From Oscillospiraceae bacterium (lineage in GTDB: Bacteria > Bacillota > Clostridia > Oscillospirales > Oscillospiraceae), in assembly GCA_009781855.1 (NCBI GenBank), contig WQUY01000001.1:1-64000 (forward strand): 64,000 nucleotides of DNA, in the 5' to 3' direction. This document shows positions 8,892 to 17,810 of this stretch, piece after piece. The stretch's first letter is position 1. Each line of letters starts with the position of its first letter. Below the pieces are notes generated by a model, which was given only the letters and a program-made list of their open reading frames with translations, did not search any database and was not told the origin of the DNA. The position numbers and the translations under genes are program-made.

Positions 8892-9881
8892 TTGTTATAT
8901 AAAAATCATACAGGAGCGCCTTGCGCTCTGGTCAGCAACATTCAGCATTATACAATACATGATGGGCCAGGAATAAGAACCGCAATTTTTTTTACCGGAT
9001 GCACCATGAGATGCATTTGGTGTTCAAATCCCGAAACGATTCTGTCGAGTCAACAACTGGGGGTGTATCCGGTAAAATGCCTGTCCAGGGATAAATGCGG
9101 ATATTGTGCGCAAGATTGCCCTCAAAAGGGTCTGCCAATAAAATTCGACGAAAGCGGAACGCTAAAAACGCTGACCATGACTGAAAAATGCCGGGATTGC
9201 CTTAAATGTGCCGACATTTGTCCGCCCAGGGCAATTAAGCTCTGGGGTGAAAAGAAAACCCTTTCCGAGCTTATGAAAGTAGTAGTGTCTGACAGGAATT
9301 TTTATGACCGTAGCGGTGGGGGTGTTACCCTCAATGGCGGAGAAGTTATGATGCAATGGGAATTTGCCTCAATGCTGCTTAAAGCATGTAAAGAAGTGGG
9401 GATAAACACGTGTGTTGAAACAGCGCTGCACTGCCCCAGTGAGCATATGGAAGCCGTTTATGAGCACACGGATCTTGTGATTGCAGATATCAAACACATG
9501 AATAGCGATGCACACAAAAAATACACAGGTGTGGGTAACGAACTCATACTGAAAAATCTCATTAAAACAGTCGCGCTGGGCAAAAAACTCGTCATCCGTA
9601 CCCCTGTAGTTCCGGGGTATAACGGAGACGAGTCTCATATTCGAGCAATGGCAAAGTTCATTAAAGAAGAACTGTGCGGCGCAATTATTTCATGGCAACT
9701 GCTGCCGTTTAGAAAACTTGGAACAGAGAAATACGAATCGCTTATGATTGAGTATCCGATGGAAAATTATATGCCACCTGATCGAAGCGAGTGGGAGATG
9801 GAACTTATAAGGCTTTCGGAGATGATAAAGCGTGAATACGGACTTCCGGCATCACCCGGGTCAAGCGAAAAATTGATATAG
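8892..9881 (+). CDS. Glycyl-radical enzyme activating protein
   Basis: The 329-residue radical SAM protein has its cluster at Cys37, Cys41 and Cys44, preceded by the GRE-activase signature DGPGIRTAIFFTGC. A ferredoxin-like insert with two CxxCxxC-type motifs (about residues 58-120) is typical of activases other than PflA. It would place the glycyl radical on a partner enzyme, but no glycyl-radical enzyme is in the window, so the substrate is unknown. The start is TTG with an AAAGGG site about seven bases upstream. It follows the DUF2284 gene by 42 bases and closes the operon before a bidirectional terminator. Confidence 0.88.
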   Translation: MLYKNHTGAPCALVSNIQHYTIHDGPGIRTAIFFTGCTMRCIWCSNPETILSSQQLGVYPVKCLSRDKCGYCAQDCPQKGLPIKFDESGTLKTLTMTEKCRDCLKCADICPPRAIKLWGEKKTLSELMKVVVSDRNFYDRSGGGVTLNGGEVMMQWEFASMLLKACKEVGINTCVETALHCPSEHMEAVYEHTDLVIADIKHMNSDAHKKYTGVGNELILKNLIKTVALGKKLVIRTPVVPGYNGDESHIRAMAKFIKEELCGAIISWQLLPFRKLGTEKYESLMIEYPMENYMPPDRSEWEMELIRLSEMIKREYGLPASPGSSEKLI

Positions 9882-9890
9882 CAGGCGAAC

Positions 9891-9929
9891 ACGACGCCCC
9901 CCACCAGACAGGCTGATGAGGGGCGTCGT
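9891..9929. terminator. Bidirectional terminator between convergent genes
   Basis: ACGACGCCCC (9891-9900) pairs with GGGGCGTCGT (9920-9929). T-rich DNA follows on the plus side. It separates the activase gene from the end of the ClpE-like gene. Confidence 0.75.
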
Positions 9930-9946
9930 TCTTGTCTAAAAAGATG

Positions 9947-12259
9947 CTAAACCGTTAGTATCTTAACTTCACCGTCAACGACAGTTAATCCAACCTGTTT
10001 TACAGCAACAGCGTAATTTAAAATCATCTCAGAGGCGATTGAATCCTCTATTTGTGTTTGGATGAGCCTGCGAAGATTTCTGGCGCCATACGCCTGAGAG
10101 TATGATGTGTCGGTCAGATATTCAAGCAAGCTATCGTCATAGCGCAGTTCTATGGGCTTTTCTGCCATGGCATCACGCAGTTCTTCGAGCATGAGCTTTG
10201 CGATTGCTCTGAAATTATCTTTTGTCAGATGGTTGAAATAAACTATGGAGTCAATTCTGTTTATAAACTCAGGTCTCAGGAAATCTTTGAGTGCTTTCTC
10301 AGCTTTTTCTTTACCTTGCTCATCTCTTGAGCGGTTAAAGCCGACAGCACCGTCTTTTTTGTCACTGCCAGCATTTGTTGTCATGATGATGACGGTGTTT
10401 TCGAAATTTATCATACGCCCGTGGGCATCCGTAATGCGCCCATCGTCAAGTATTTGAAGCAAAATATTCATCACATCCGGATGAGCCTTTTCGATTTCAT
10501 CAAAAAGCACTACGCTATATGGCTTTCTGCGGATTTTCTCTGTGAGTTGCCCGGCTTCATCATATCCGACATAACCCGGCGGTGAGCCAATGATACGGGA
10601 AACAGCGTGCTTTTCCATAAACTCAGACATGTCAAGTCTAATCAAGGACTCCGGTGAGTCGAAAAGATCCGATGCCAACCGCTTTACAAGCTCGGTTTTG
10701 CCAACCCCGGTCGAGCCGATGAAGATAAATGATACAGGCTTGCGCTTTGGAGAAATGCCAACCCGGTTGCGTCTTATAGCGGCACAAACTACATCAACAG
10801 CCTCATCCTGACCGACTATATGTTCCTTGAGGCGTGTGTCAAGCTCTGAAAGCCGTTTGAATTCATCCTCACGGATACTGGAAGCAGGAATATTCGTCCA
10901 AAGCTCTATCACACGGGCTAGGTTATCAAGCGCGAGTTCTGGGACGCCCTTAGCCTCCAACTCATCCAGTTCATTGGCTAGCCTTAAATCAAGGCTTCGA
11001 ATCTCGGCGAGACGGGCATAGTCACTTCCGTTGGGAGCAGACAAAATCAACTCGCGTTCCTTATTTAAGTCAGCTTTTTCTCTGTTTATAGAATCCTTGC
11101 GTGAAATTATTTCACTTTTAAGATTCATGTCAGAACAGGCTTCGTCGATAAGGTCGATAGCCTTGTCGGGAAGGAATCTGTCTGAGATATAACGCTCTGA
11201 AAGCAGAACCGCTTGACGTGCCATATCGTCGGATATAGAAACTCCGTGGAAAGCCTCATAATAGTGCTTAATGCCTATAATAATATCTATTGACTCGCTG
11301 ATTGACGGCTCTGCAACAATTACCGGCTGAAACCTGCGTTCAAGTGCGGCATCCTTTTCTATATGCTTTCTGTACTCAGTGAATGTAGTTGCTCCGATGA
11401 CCTGAATCTCGCCTCGTGAAAGCGCTGGCTTCAGTATATTTGCAGCATTCATGGAGCCTTCAGCGTCGCCTGCACCGACAAGACTATGCACCTCGTCAAT
11501 GACCAATATTACGTTGCCGTGATTTTTGATTTCCTCAACCAGACCCTTCATTCGGCTTTCAAACTGACCACGAAATTGAGTGCCTGCAACCAGAGCGGTA
11601 AGGTCAAGCAAATACACTTCCTTGTCTCGCAGCTTGTTGGGCACCTCGCCGTCAAAAATGCGTTGGGCAAGGCCTTCTGCTATTGCCGTTTTACCTACGC
11701 CCGGTTCACCGATGAGGCAAGGGTTGTTTTTTTGTCTCCTATTGAGGATTTGTACGACACGCTCGGTCTCTGTTGTTCGTCCGACAATCCTGTCAAGTTT
11801 TCCGTCTGCGGCTTTGCGCGTTAGAGATATGCAATAACTCTCAAGATACTTGCGTTTCTTACTGCCGTGAGACCCTTGGCCTGGCTCTCTTTCTTTTCCA
11901 TCGCGTCCGGGTCTGGAAAGATCTCTGGGAGGAGAATCGTCAGGCCCACCAAAAAGCCTGTTTAAAAAAGGAAATGTTGCGGTCTTTCCATCATCAACGC
12001 TATCCTCTTGCTCCATAAGGCCTTCCATTGCGCCCATGGCGTCCATTCCACCCATAGCATCCATCATTTCATCGGTCAGGCTTTCAAGATCCTCATCGGT
12101 AAGCCCCATTCTTTTTATGATATCTTCGACCGGCTTAATATTGAGTTCACGTGCGCATTTTAAGCAAATGCCCTCGTTAGTAGTCAGTCCGTTTTCGATT
12201 TTTGTTATAAAAATTACAGCAGGATTTTTATTACATCTTGCACAAATCTGTGGTCGCAT
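9947..12259 (-). CDS. ClpE/ClpC-type AAA+ unfoldase with N-terminal zinc finger
   Basis: The 770-residue HSP100 protein has Cys6-x2-Cys9 and Cys32-x2-Cys35 as a zinc finger like that of ClpE, a low-complexity Met/Asp/Gly linker, a first AAA+ domain (Walker A GEPGVGKT at 184-191, Walker B VILVIDEVHSL), a short coiled middle domain, and a second AAA+ domain (GSTGVGKT). A GAVGFN loop in the second module resembles the tripod that docks onto ClpP. It lacks the usual double Clp N-domain, so adaptor and substrate choice should depend on the zinc finger. It is the last gene of the long minus-strand run and overlaps pgsA by one base; AAGGAAGG lies before the ATG. Confidence 0.85.
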   Translation of the reverse strand: MRPQICARCNKNPAVIFITKIENGLTTNEGICLKCARELNIKPVEDIIKRMGLTDEDLESLTDEMMDAMGGMDAMGAMEGLMEQEDSVDDGKTATFPFLNRLFGGPDDSPPRDLSRPGRDGKEREPGQGSHGSKKRKYLESYCISLTRKAADGKLDRIVGRTTETERVVQILNRRQKNNPCLIGEPGVGKTAIAEGLAQRIFDGEVPNKLRDKEVYLLDLTALVAGTQFRGQFESRMKGLVEEIKNHGNVILVIDEVHSLVGAGDAEGSMNAANILKPALSRGEIQVIGATTFTEYRKHIEKDAALERRFQPVIVAEPSISESIDIIIGIKHYYEAFHGVSISDDMARQAVLLSERYISDRFLPDKAIDLIDEACSDMNLKSEIISRKDSINREKADLNKERELILSAPNGSDYARLAEIRSLDLRLANELDELEAKGVPELALDNLARVIELWTNIPASSIREDEFKRLSELDTRLKEHIVGQDEAVDVVCAAIRRNRVGISPKRKPVSFIFIGSTGVGKTELVKRLASDLFDSPESLIRLDMSEFMEKHAVSRIIGSPPGYVGYDEAGQLTEKIRRKPYSVVLFDEIEKAHPDVMNILLQILDDGRITDAHGRMINFENTVIIMTTNAGSDKKDGAVGFNRSRDEQGKEKAEKALKDFLRPEFINRIDSIVYFNHLTKDNFRAIAKLMLEELRDAMAEKPIELRYDDSLLEYLTDTSYSQAYGARNLRRLIQTQIEDSIASEMILNYAVAVKQVGLTVVDGEVKILTV

Positions 12260-12834
12260 TAATTATTTACCTTCCTTTTTGCGGTCACTGCCGCACTATC
12301 CGTATTTTTCATTATTCTCAGATATTTAATCAAATAACTCACAAGAGCTATAAAAGTTAAACCAATGGCAATTGAAATAAGCGTTATTGAGACCTCGGCC
12401 GGAATATTCCTAAACAACATAAGAGTTACGCACACTAAGAAGAATACAACTGTAGAGGCTTTCCCGATTAGGTTAGATGCAGGCAAATCAGCATGCGCCT
12501 TTTTGTGGAGCACAAGGCCACCTGCGCCCATGAGTAGTTCTTTTACCCCTGCAAGAAGGACCGCCCAGAATGGAATAAGTCCATCAATGGTGATACAAAC
12601 CATAACAGATATAGTCATAAGCTTGTCGCCCAAAGGGTCGAGCACTTTTCCCAAATTGGACGAGGCCTTATATTTCCGTGCTAAAAACCCATCGAGAAAA
12701 TCACTGAAAGCAGCTAGGGCATATATGAGTACAGCGTAGAGATTATTGTCCGTTTCGTCCGAAAAATATACTATAATAAATACCGGCACCAGACAAATTC
12801 GAAATACAGATATTATATTTGGAACAACTTTCAC
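12259..12834 (-). CDS. pgsA: CDP-diacylglycerol-glycerol-3-phosphate 3-phosphatidyltransferase
   Basis: This integral membrane enzyme makes phosphatidylglycerol phosphate from CDP-diacylglycerol. The CDP-alcohol phosphotransferase motif is visible as SDFLDGFLARKY followed by GKVLDPLGDKL (D-G-x2-A-R-x8-G-x3-D-x3-D). About five hydrophobic segments fit the family, and 191 residues is the usual length. The start is GTG behind a G-rich site. The first part covers the catalytic motif; the C-terminus is charged. Confidence 0.92.
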   Translation of the reverse strand: MKVVPNIISVFRICLVPVFIIVYFSDETDNNLYAVLIYALAAFSDFLDGFLARKYKASSNLGKVLDPLGDKLMTISVMVCITIDGLIPFWAVLLAGVKELLMGAGGLVLHKKAHADLPASNLIGKASTVVFFLVCVTLMLFRNIPAEVSITLISIAIGLTFIALVSYLIKYLRIMKNTDSAAVTAKRKVNN

Positions 12835-12968
12835 CCCAAGTATTCCCCCCGAAAATGTAAAATGTAAAACATAAAATGAGCAGGTGGGCGCAAAACCTGA
12901 GCAATAAAGAATCGTGTGTGTCCTCTTAATTCTTTTTTTCGCATTTTATATTCTGCATTATTACGTAT

Positions 12969-13658
12969 TTAAATGCCCAGCAAATCGGCAACGATATTGT
13001 TATTCACAAAATAATTTAAAACAGAAGTTTCTTCAAGAAGCTCAATTGCGAGAAGCCCAAAGTAACGCACGAACGCGGCCAATGCCAGCACGATAAGGAT
13101 TCCTTTAACAAAGCCAAACGCGACCCCGGCTATTATATCCAGTAGCCTGAGCCCCGGCAATGAAAACACGAAACCAATAAGATTACCGATAACTGCAAAT
13201 ATGATTGCCAGAAGCACAAAAGCGATTGCAAACACAGCGACATACGCCAGCACAGACGAAAGCCTGCTTGCAATCATGTCGGAAAGAGGTCGCTCCGATT
13301 CATCATCTAAAGAGAGCTCCGCGATCCTTATGGCTGCGGGGATGGGCAATCCGATATGACGAAGTACTGTAAAGGCCGAGCTAAATTCTTCCGAATCGTT
13401 ATCATGTTCGATTGGCTCATATTCGATTTCTTCCGCATCAAGCTCATTGAGTGTCGTGTCAACAACCCCACCAACGAAAGGAATCAAAATCCCTTCAAAT
13501 TCATTTGAATATGCATCAGCGGCTATGTTCGCAACTAAAAGCGCAACAATAAGGGCAACGACACCAAAAGCGCCTCGTATAAGCCCATTTCTATAGCCGC
13601 GCCAGACACTATAAACGACAATTCCGATAATGGCCAAGTCTATCAAAAATGGAGTCAA
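12969..13658 (-). CDS. CvpA-family membrane protein
   Basis: The 229-residue protein starts with two hydrophobic helices separated by WRGYRNGLIRG, the CvpA signature, has an acidic extracytoplasmic-looking segment (about 75-105), and two more helices at about 135-205. The family is linked to colicin V production and envelope functions, but its activity is not known. It starts at TTG with GGGAGG about eight bases upstream. It lies 37 bases after the DUF5711-like gene and 134 bases before pgsA. Confidence 0.8.
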   Translation of the reverse strand: MTPFLIDLAIIGIVVYSVWRGYRNGLIRGAFGVVALIVALLVANIAADAYSNEFEGILIPFVGGVVDTTLNELDAEEIEYEPIEHDNDSEEFSSAFTVLRHIGLPIPAAIRIAELSLDDESERPLSDMIASRLSSVLAYVAVFAIAFVLLAIIFAVIGNLIGFVFSLPGLRLLDIIAGVAFGFVKGILIVLALAAFVRYFGLLAIELLEETSVLNYFVNNNIVADLLGI

Positions 13659-13695
13659 TCCGACACCTCCCTAAATCTAAATAACAAACACTATA

Positions 13696-14847
13696 CTAGT
13701 CATCATTCACCCTTACAGCGAGCGCTAAATGCTCGCCTGTTGCGACTGCAACACCAGCGTCCAGTGCCAATACTCTGGTCAATCCTGATAGAGGATTCTC
13801 GCCATAAAAGTGTAATTCATTAAATTCAGAATCATAAATGGTTATGCCATCGTTTCGTAAAACAAACAAAGAACCGTTTTTGTAGGACATTGAAATGATT
13901 TCACGGTTGGTGGTAAGCTCACCCTGGATTCGCCCGCGCTCATCAAGCTTGACAACGCGCCCCACATGTCCGACACCGTAGTCCATAAGATTCAGAATGA
14001 TGACTCCATCTTGAATAATAAATCCACTAAGGCGTTTTTCGAAGAATTCGAAAAGTGCGCTACCGTTGCCGTCATCGTCAATAATGATCAGTGAATCTGT
14101 GGATATGGCGAGCAAATTGTTGTTTGACAGAAAACGTATGTCTAAAACAAGGCTTCCCGGAAGGATAAACTCGCTGTCTGGCTCTTGTCCTCGAAGGCCG
14201 TGGAACAAAGCAACTCTGCTGCCTGTGTCAATCAGGTTAAGCACTGCAAGCGTTCTGTTGTCATTTGACAAAGCGGCAGACAAGGCATATCCGCTGCCGA
14301 GGTTGACTCTGTACATTCCGATGCCGCGGTCGTTATAAACAGTGATGACGCCCCTTAGCGCATTGTCCTCCTGTGTGCTGACCGCAACCCATCCGCGTTG
14401 ATTAACAGAAGCAGACACTATTGGGCCGCTGGCCTCAATAGACGAAATGAGTTGACCGGAGTCGAACACGCGTGCCGCAGTTCCACCGATGTCAAAAGCG
14501 ATAGCCCGTCCATTATTTGCAGAGACTGCTGGCCTGAACATGCGAAAAGCATCTCTGAGCGTTTCGTTGCCGTTGTGATCCAGAACTTGGATACCCAGTG
14601 TACCGGCCGCTGCGATACCATCGCCCAAATTCGCAAAAGTCCTGTTGCGTCCGACATAAAACGGAAGTTCATCGGCTATTTCAATAGGTGCGGTGGGTAC
14701 GAAAATGCTTGTGAACCAATTGAAATTTACTTGACGCCCGGCTATAAGCGAAATCGAAACATATGTCAGTATGATAAGAGAAACAAGGGAAAAGGCGATA
14801 CCAACAATTCTGTGCCATTTTTTTTTAGGTTTTTTTTTGCCGAACAT
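13696..14847 (-). CDS. Membrane-anchored beta-propeller-like protein (DUF5711-like)
   Basis: The 383-residue protein has a very basic N-terminus (GKKKPKKKW) and one membrane helix (about 14-35), then an exported region of repeated short beta-rich blades, for example ANNGRAIAFDIGGTAARVFDS and NQRGWVAVSTQEDN. This resembles DUF5711 proteins of Clostridia. No catalytic residues are obvious; a binding or sensing role at the cell surface is a guess. It sits between truA and cvpA on the same strand. GGAGAG lies before the ATG. Confidence 0.65.
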   Translation of the reverse strand: MFGKKKPKKKWHRIVGIAFSLVSLIILTYVSISLIAGRQVNFNWFTSIFVPTAPIEIADELPFYVGRNRTFANLGDGIAAAGTLGIQVLDHNGNETLRDAFRMFRPAVSANNGRAIAFDIGGTAARVFDSGQLISSIEASGPIVSASVNQRGWVAVSTQEDNALRGVITVYNDRGIGMYRVNLGSGYALSAALSNDNRTLAVLNLIDTGSRVALFHGLRGQEPDSEFILPGSLVLDIRFLSNNNLLAISTDSLIIIDDDGNGSALFEFFEKRLSGFIIQDGVIILNLMDYGVGHVGRVVKLDERGRIQGELTTNREIISMSYKNGSLFVLRNDGITIYDSEFNELHFYGENPLSGLTRVLALDAGVAVATGEHLALAVRVNDD

Positions 14848-14917
14848 GGCTTACTATTCTCTCCATTTCAAAGCAATTCGAGATTATACCATTTTTTTAG
14901 AGAAAAAGAAACAAAAA

Positions 14918-15679
14918 TTAAGTGAACATTTCGCCAACACTGCCGTCATACCAAATCCTTGTAAGATAGAGTCCCCCTGGCGGAACTGTCGGGCCTGTCA
15001 AGCGCCTGTCCTTCTTCTCAAGTAAAGCTGGCAGGTCGTCCGGCAGAATTTTGCCTTCAGAAACATAAAGCAGTGTTCCTGCCATGGCTCTGGCCATGTT
15101 GTATAGAAACCCGTTTGCACAGGCTTTAAGCTCAGTTATGGGGCCCTTTTCTTCAATCTCGTACCAGTATACAGTCCTGATCGTCGTTTTTGTCTCTGTA
15201 CCTACTGAGCGAACGGCTGCAAAATCATGCGTTCCGACAAAGTGACGAGCGGCCTGTTTCATGGCCTCGATATTAAGCTTTTGCGGATAAAAATATGCTC
15301 TGTTGGAATAAAAGGGGTTTCTGATACGGGAATTATAGATTCTGTAAGTATATTCCTTCTTTATGCAAGAAAGATTTGCGTCAAAATCATCAGGTGCATA
15401 CATGGCCTGTTGCAATGCGATATCCGGCGGAAGGAGCGAATTGAGCGCCAGCGGGAGCCTTTCCGGAGGGATGGCTGACGATATTCTGAAATTTGCACAA
15501 TACCGCTCGGCGTGAACGCCTGCGTCCGTCCGTCCGCAACCATGCACTTTAACATGGTGACCAACAAGCCGACTCAGCGCATCTTCCAGAGTACCCGCAA
15601 TGGTTGTTTCAGTTTTTTGCACCTGCCAGCCGTGGTATTTACAGCCATCGTACATGATTCTTGCAGCAATATTTCTCAT
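14918..15679 (-). CDS. truA: tRNA pseudouridine synthase A
   Basis: TruA converts uridines 38-40 of tRNA anticodon stems to pseudouridine. The catalytic motif GCGRTDAGVHA is visible with Asp52. The 253-residue length from the MRNIAARIMYDG start fits the family; an upstream in-frame extension runs into ecfT and is not used. The start overlaps the ecfT stop as ATGA, the usual coupling of these genes in Firmicutes. Confidence 0.94.
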   Translation of the reverse strand: MRNIAARIMYDGCKYHGWQVQKTETTIAGTLEDALSRLVGHHVKVHGCGRTDAGVHAERYCANFRISSAIPPERLPLALNSLLPPDIALQQAMYAPDDFDANLSCIKKEYTYRIYNSRIRNPFYSNRAYFYPQKLNIEAMKQAARHFVGTHDFAAVRSVGTETKTTIRTVYWYEIEEKGPITELKACANGFLYNMARAMAGTLLYVSEGKILPDDLPALLEKKDRRLTGPTVPPGGLYLTRIWYDGSVGEMFT

Positions 15680-16491
15680 ATCTGACCAAATGCCAATCCG
15701 CGAAGCAAAATGACTGTGGTCACGACAACTGCGCTGCAAGCGAGCGCAATATAATCTCTTGCTTCTGCATGTAAGACCTTCATCCTGGTTCTGCCCTCGC
15801 CGCCGTTATAGCAACGGCTCTCCATTGCAGTTGCCAGTTCATCTGCTCTGCGGAATGCGCTTATAAAAAGAGGAATTATAAGCGGAAGTATCGCTTTTGC
15901 TCTTTTTATGAGGCCGCCTGATTCAAAATCTGCGCCGCGTGATTTCTGTGCACTTATGATTTTGTCGGTTTCCTCAATCAGTGTCGGAATAAATCTGAGG
16001 GCAATGCTCATCATCATGGCGAGCTCATGTATTGGCAAGCGAAATTTTTTCAGTGGGCTGAGCATTTGTTCAAATCCGTCAGTTAATGCGATTGGGGAAG
16101 TCGTATAGGTCAGCAAAAATGTGCCTATGATGAGCATTAACAGTCTTGATGCCATAAATGCGGCGGTAAAAAGACCCTCACGAGTGATGACAATAAACCT
16201 GTATTCAAATAAAATAGTTTGCCCTCTGATAAAAAATATGTTCAGAACAACTGTGAATAAAATTATTATTATTATGGGTTTGAGTCCGCGCAAAATCGCC
16301 TTTATCCCGATTTTTGAAAGCAGTGAACAAGTCAGCAGCACCAAGGCCATAAGCACATAACCCAATACGCCCTTTGCTAGAAAAAGCGCTGTGATATAAA
16401 CAAATGTAAGGACAAGCTTCACCCGTGGGTCGAGCCTATGTACGATTGTGGTTCCGGGGAAAAACTGTCCGAGCGTAATATCTTTAAGCAT
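15676..16491 (-). CDS. ecfT: ECF transporter transmembrane subunit EcfT
   Basis: EcfT is the membrane scaffold of a group II energy-coupling-factor transporter, which imports vitamins or metals with exchangeable substrate-binding S subunits. The sequence has about five hydrophobic helices and the two Ala-Arg-Gly-type coupling stretches (ALRFIPTLIEETDKI..SRGADF and a later RRADELATAMESR). I start it at MLKDITLGQF, with GGGGGAG ahead; this overlaps ecfA2 by eight bases. No S component is present in the window. Confidence 0.92.
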   Translation of the reverse strand: MLKDITLGQFFPGTTIVHRLDPRVKLVLTFVYITALFLAKGVLGYVLMALVLLTCSLLSKIGIKAILRGLKPIIIIILFTVVLNIFFIRGQTILFEYRFIVITREGLFTAAFMASRLLMLIIGTFLLTYTTSPIALTDGFEQMLSPLKKFRLPIHELAMMMSIALRFIPTLIEETDKIISAQKSRGADFESGGLIKRAKAILPLIIPLFISAFRRADELATAMESRCYNGGEGRTRMKVLHAEARDYIALACSAVVVTTVILLRGLAFGQI

Positions 16492-17419
16492 AGTCACTCC
16501 CCCGCATTGACTTGGCAGCATCCGGCTGGGGCGTAAGGTCTGCAACCGAAAGCTCATGGCCTGCTTTGTGCCCATTTGCAAATTGACTCAGGGCTTTGCG
16601 CATTTGGGTAATCGTATAGATATCATTCGGCAAATGGATACCTTGTGCGCGAAGCCGATCTGCAACAAGAGCAACCTTGGGTGCAGTCAGCCCCAGGTTG
16701 TTTAGCAGTTCATGTTTGGAAAACACCTGTGCCGGAGTGCCTTCCAGTGCAATTTTTCCTTGCTCAAAGAGTACTATCCGGTCAACAGAACGCGCAATCT
16801 CTTCCATATCGTGTGTGACCATAATAATGGTGGCATTGTGCGCAACTTTATATTCTTTGACATTTCTGATTATCTCATCACGGCCTTTAGGGTCAAGTCC
16901 GGCAGTCGGTTCATCGAGAATCAGCACCTCGGGACGCATAGCTATGACTCCGGCAATCGCAGCACGTCGCTTTTCACCGCCAGATAACTCAAAGGGTGAT
17001 TTTTTGAGCAGCTTGTCACTCAACCCGGCAAATCCGGCGGCCTCAAGTACACGTTCAGAGATTTCAGATTCCGAAAGTTGCATATTTTTGGGGCCGAAAG
17101 CGATATCGTCGAACACAGTTGACTCAAAAAGTTGGTATTCCGGGTACTGAAAAACAAGCCCAACCTTAAAGCGAATCTCACGTGTAAAACTTTTTGACTC
17201 ATGAATATCGCGCCCGTCATAAAAGACATGCCCTGATGTCGGTTTCATCAAGCCGTTCAGATGCTGAATAAAGGTCGATTTTCCGGAGCCTGTTGCACCG
17301 ATGACCCCAAGGTATTCGCCTTGCTTAACTTCAAAATCAACATCATTGATCGCAGCACGTTCAAAAGGAGTGCCGATGCTATAAACGTGTTTTAGCTTCT
17401 CTGTCTTTAAAAGCGCCAA
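16484..17419 (-). CDS. ecfA2: ECF transporter ATPase EcfA2
   Basis: This is one of the two ABC ATPases of the ECF module. Walker A is GATGSGKST, the signature is LSGGEKRRAAIAG, Walker B is VLILDEPTAGLDP, and the switch His is in VTHDME. The N-terminal YSIGTPFERAAINDV is typical of EcfA2. The start is TTG with AAGGA upstream. It is separated from ecfA1 by an extra small membrane-protein gene, which is unusual. Confidence 0.92.
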   Translation of the reverse strand: MALLKTEKLKHVYSIGTPFERAAINDVDFEVKQGEYLGVIGATGSGKSTFIQHLNGLMKPTSGHVFYDGRDIHESKSFTREIRFKVGLVFQYPEYQLFESTVFDDIAFGPKNMQLSESEISERVLEAAGFAGLSDKLLKKSPFELSGGEKRRAAIAGVIAMRPEVLILDEPTAGLDPKGRDEIIRNVKEYKVAHNATIIMVTHDMEEIARSVDRIVLFEQGKIALEGTPAQVFSKHELLNNLGLTAPKVALVADRLRAQGIHLPNDIYTITQMRKALSQFANGHKAGHELSVADLTPQPDAAKSMRGSDYA

Positions 17420-17434
17420 TTGTGCGTCATCCTT

Positions 17435-17785
17435 TTACTTTTTGTACTTGCCTGAGTTGAGTCGGCTGATGATAAAAAAGATATATGCGAAAACTAATAT
17501 AAAGAATAAAATGCCAAGCCAGGGGTTCTCGCTCAGCCTTTGATGCCAAGGGGCATAAAGAAGCTCTCCCACAGTGAGAATTGTAAACACGATAGAAAGC
17601 GGCAGAAGAAGCCGAAATGCAATATACCTGCATTGTCTCTTTTGATCCTCAGGCGTCTCGGTTTCTTTAAGCGGAAGGAAATTAAGGCCAATGCCCAGAA
17701 GTACACCCTGACCGAGCATCATAATGATTGTAGCCACCCAAAGCAGTGCAGTGACAATGATTTGAAATATTAACACACTATCCAA
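17435..17785 (-). CDS. Small three-helix membrane protein of unknown function
   Basis: The 116-residue protein has hydrophobic segments at about residues 4-37 (one long or two short helices), 54-77 and 87-107, joined by a charged loop (KETETPEDQKRQ) and ended by GKYKK. I recognise no family. TTG is preceded by AGGAGG at good spacing, so it is a real gene. It lies 16 bases from ecfA2 and 25 from ecfA1, in the same operon. A role in the ECF complex can be suggested only from position. Confidence 0.7.
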   Translation of the reverse strand: MDSVLIFQIIVTALLWVATIIMMLGQGVLLGIGLNFLPLKETETPEDQKRQCRYIAFRLLLPLSIVFTILTVGELLYAPWHQRLSENPWLGILFFILVFAYIFFIISRLNSGKYKK

Positions 17786-17810
17786 GTTATTTCCTCCTAA
17801 GATTGCGTCA

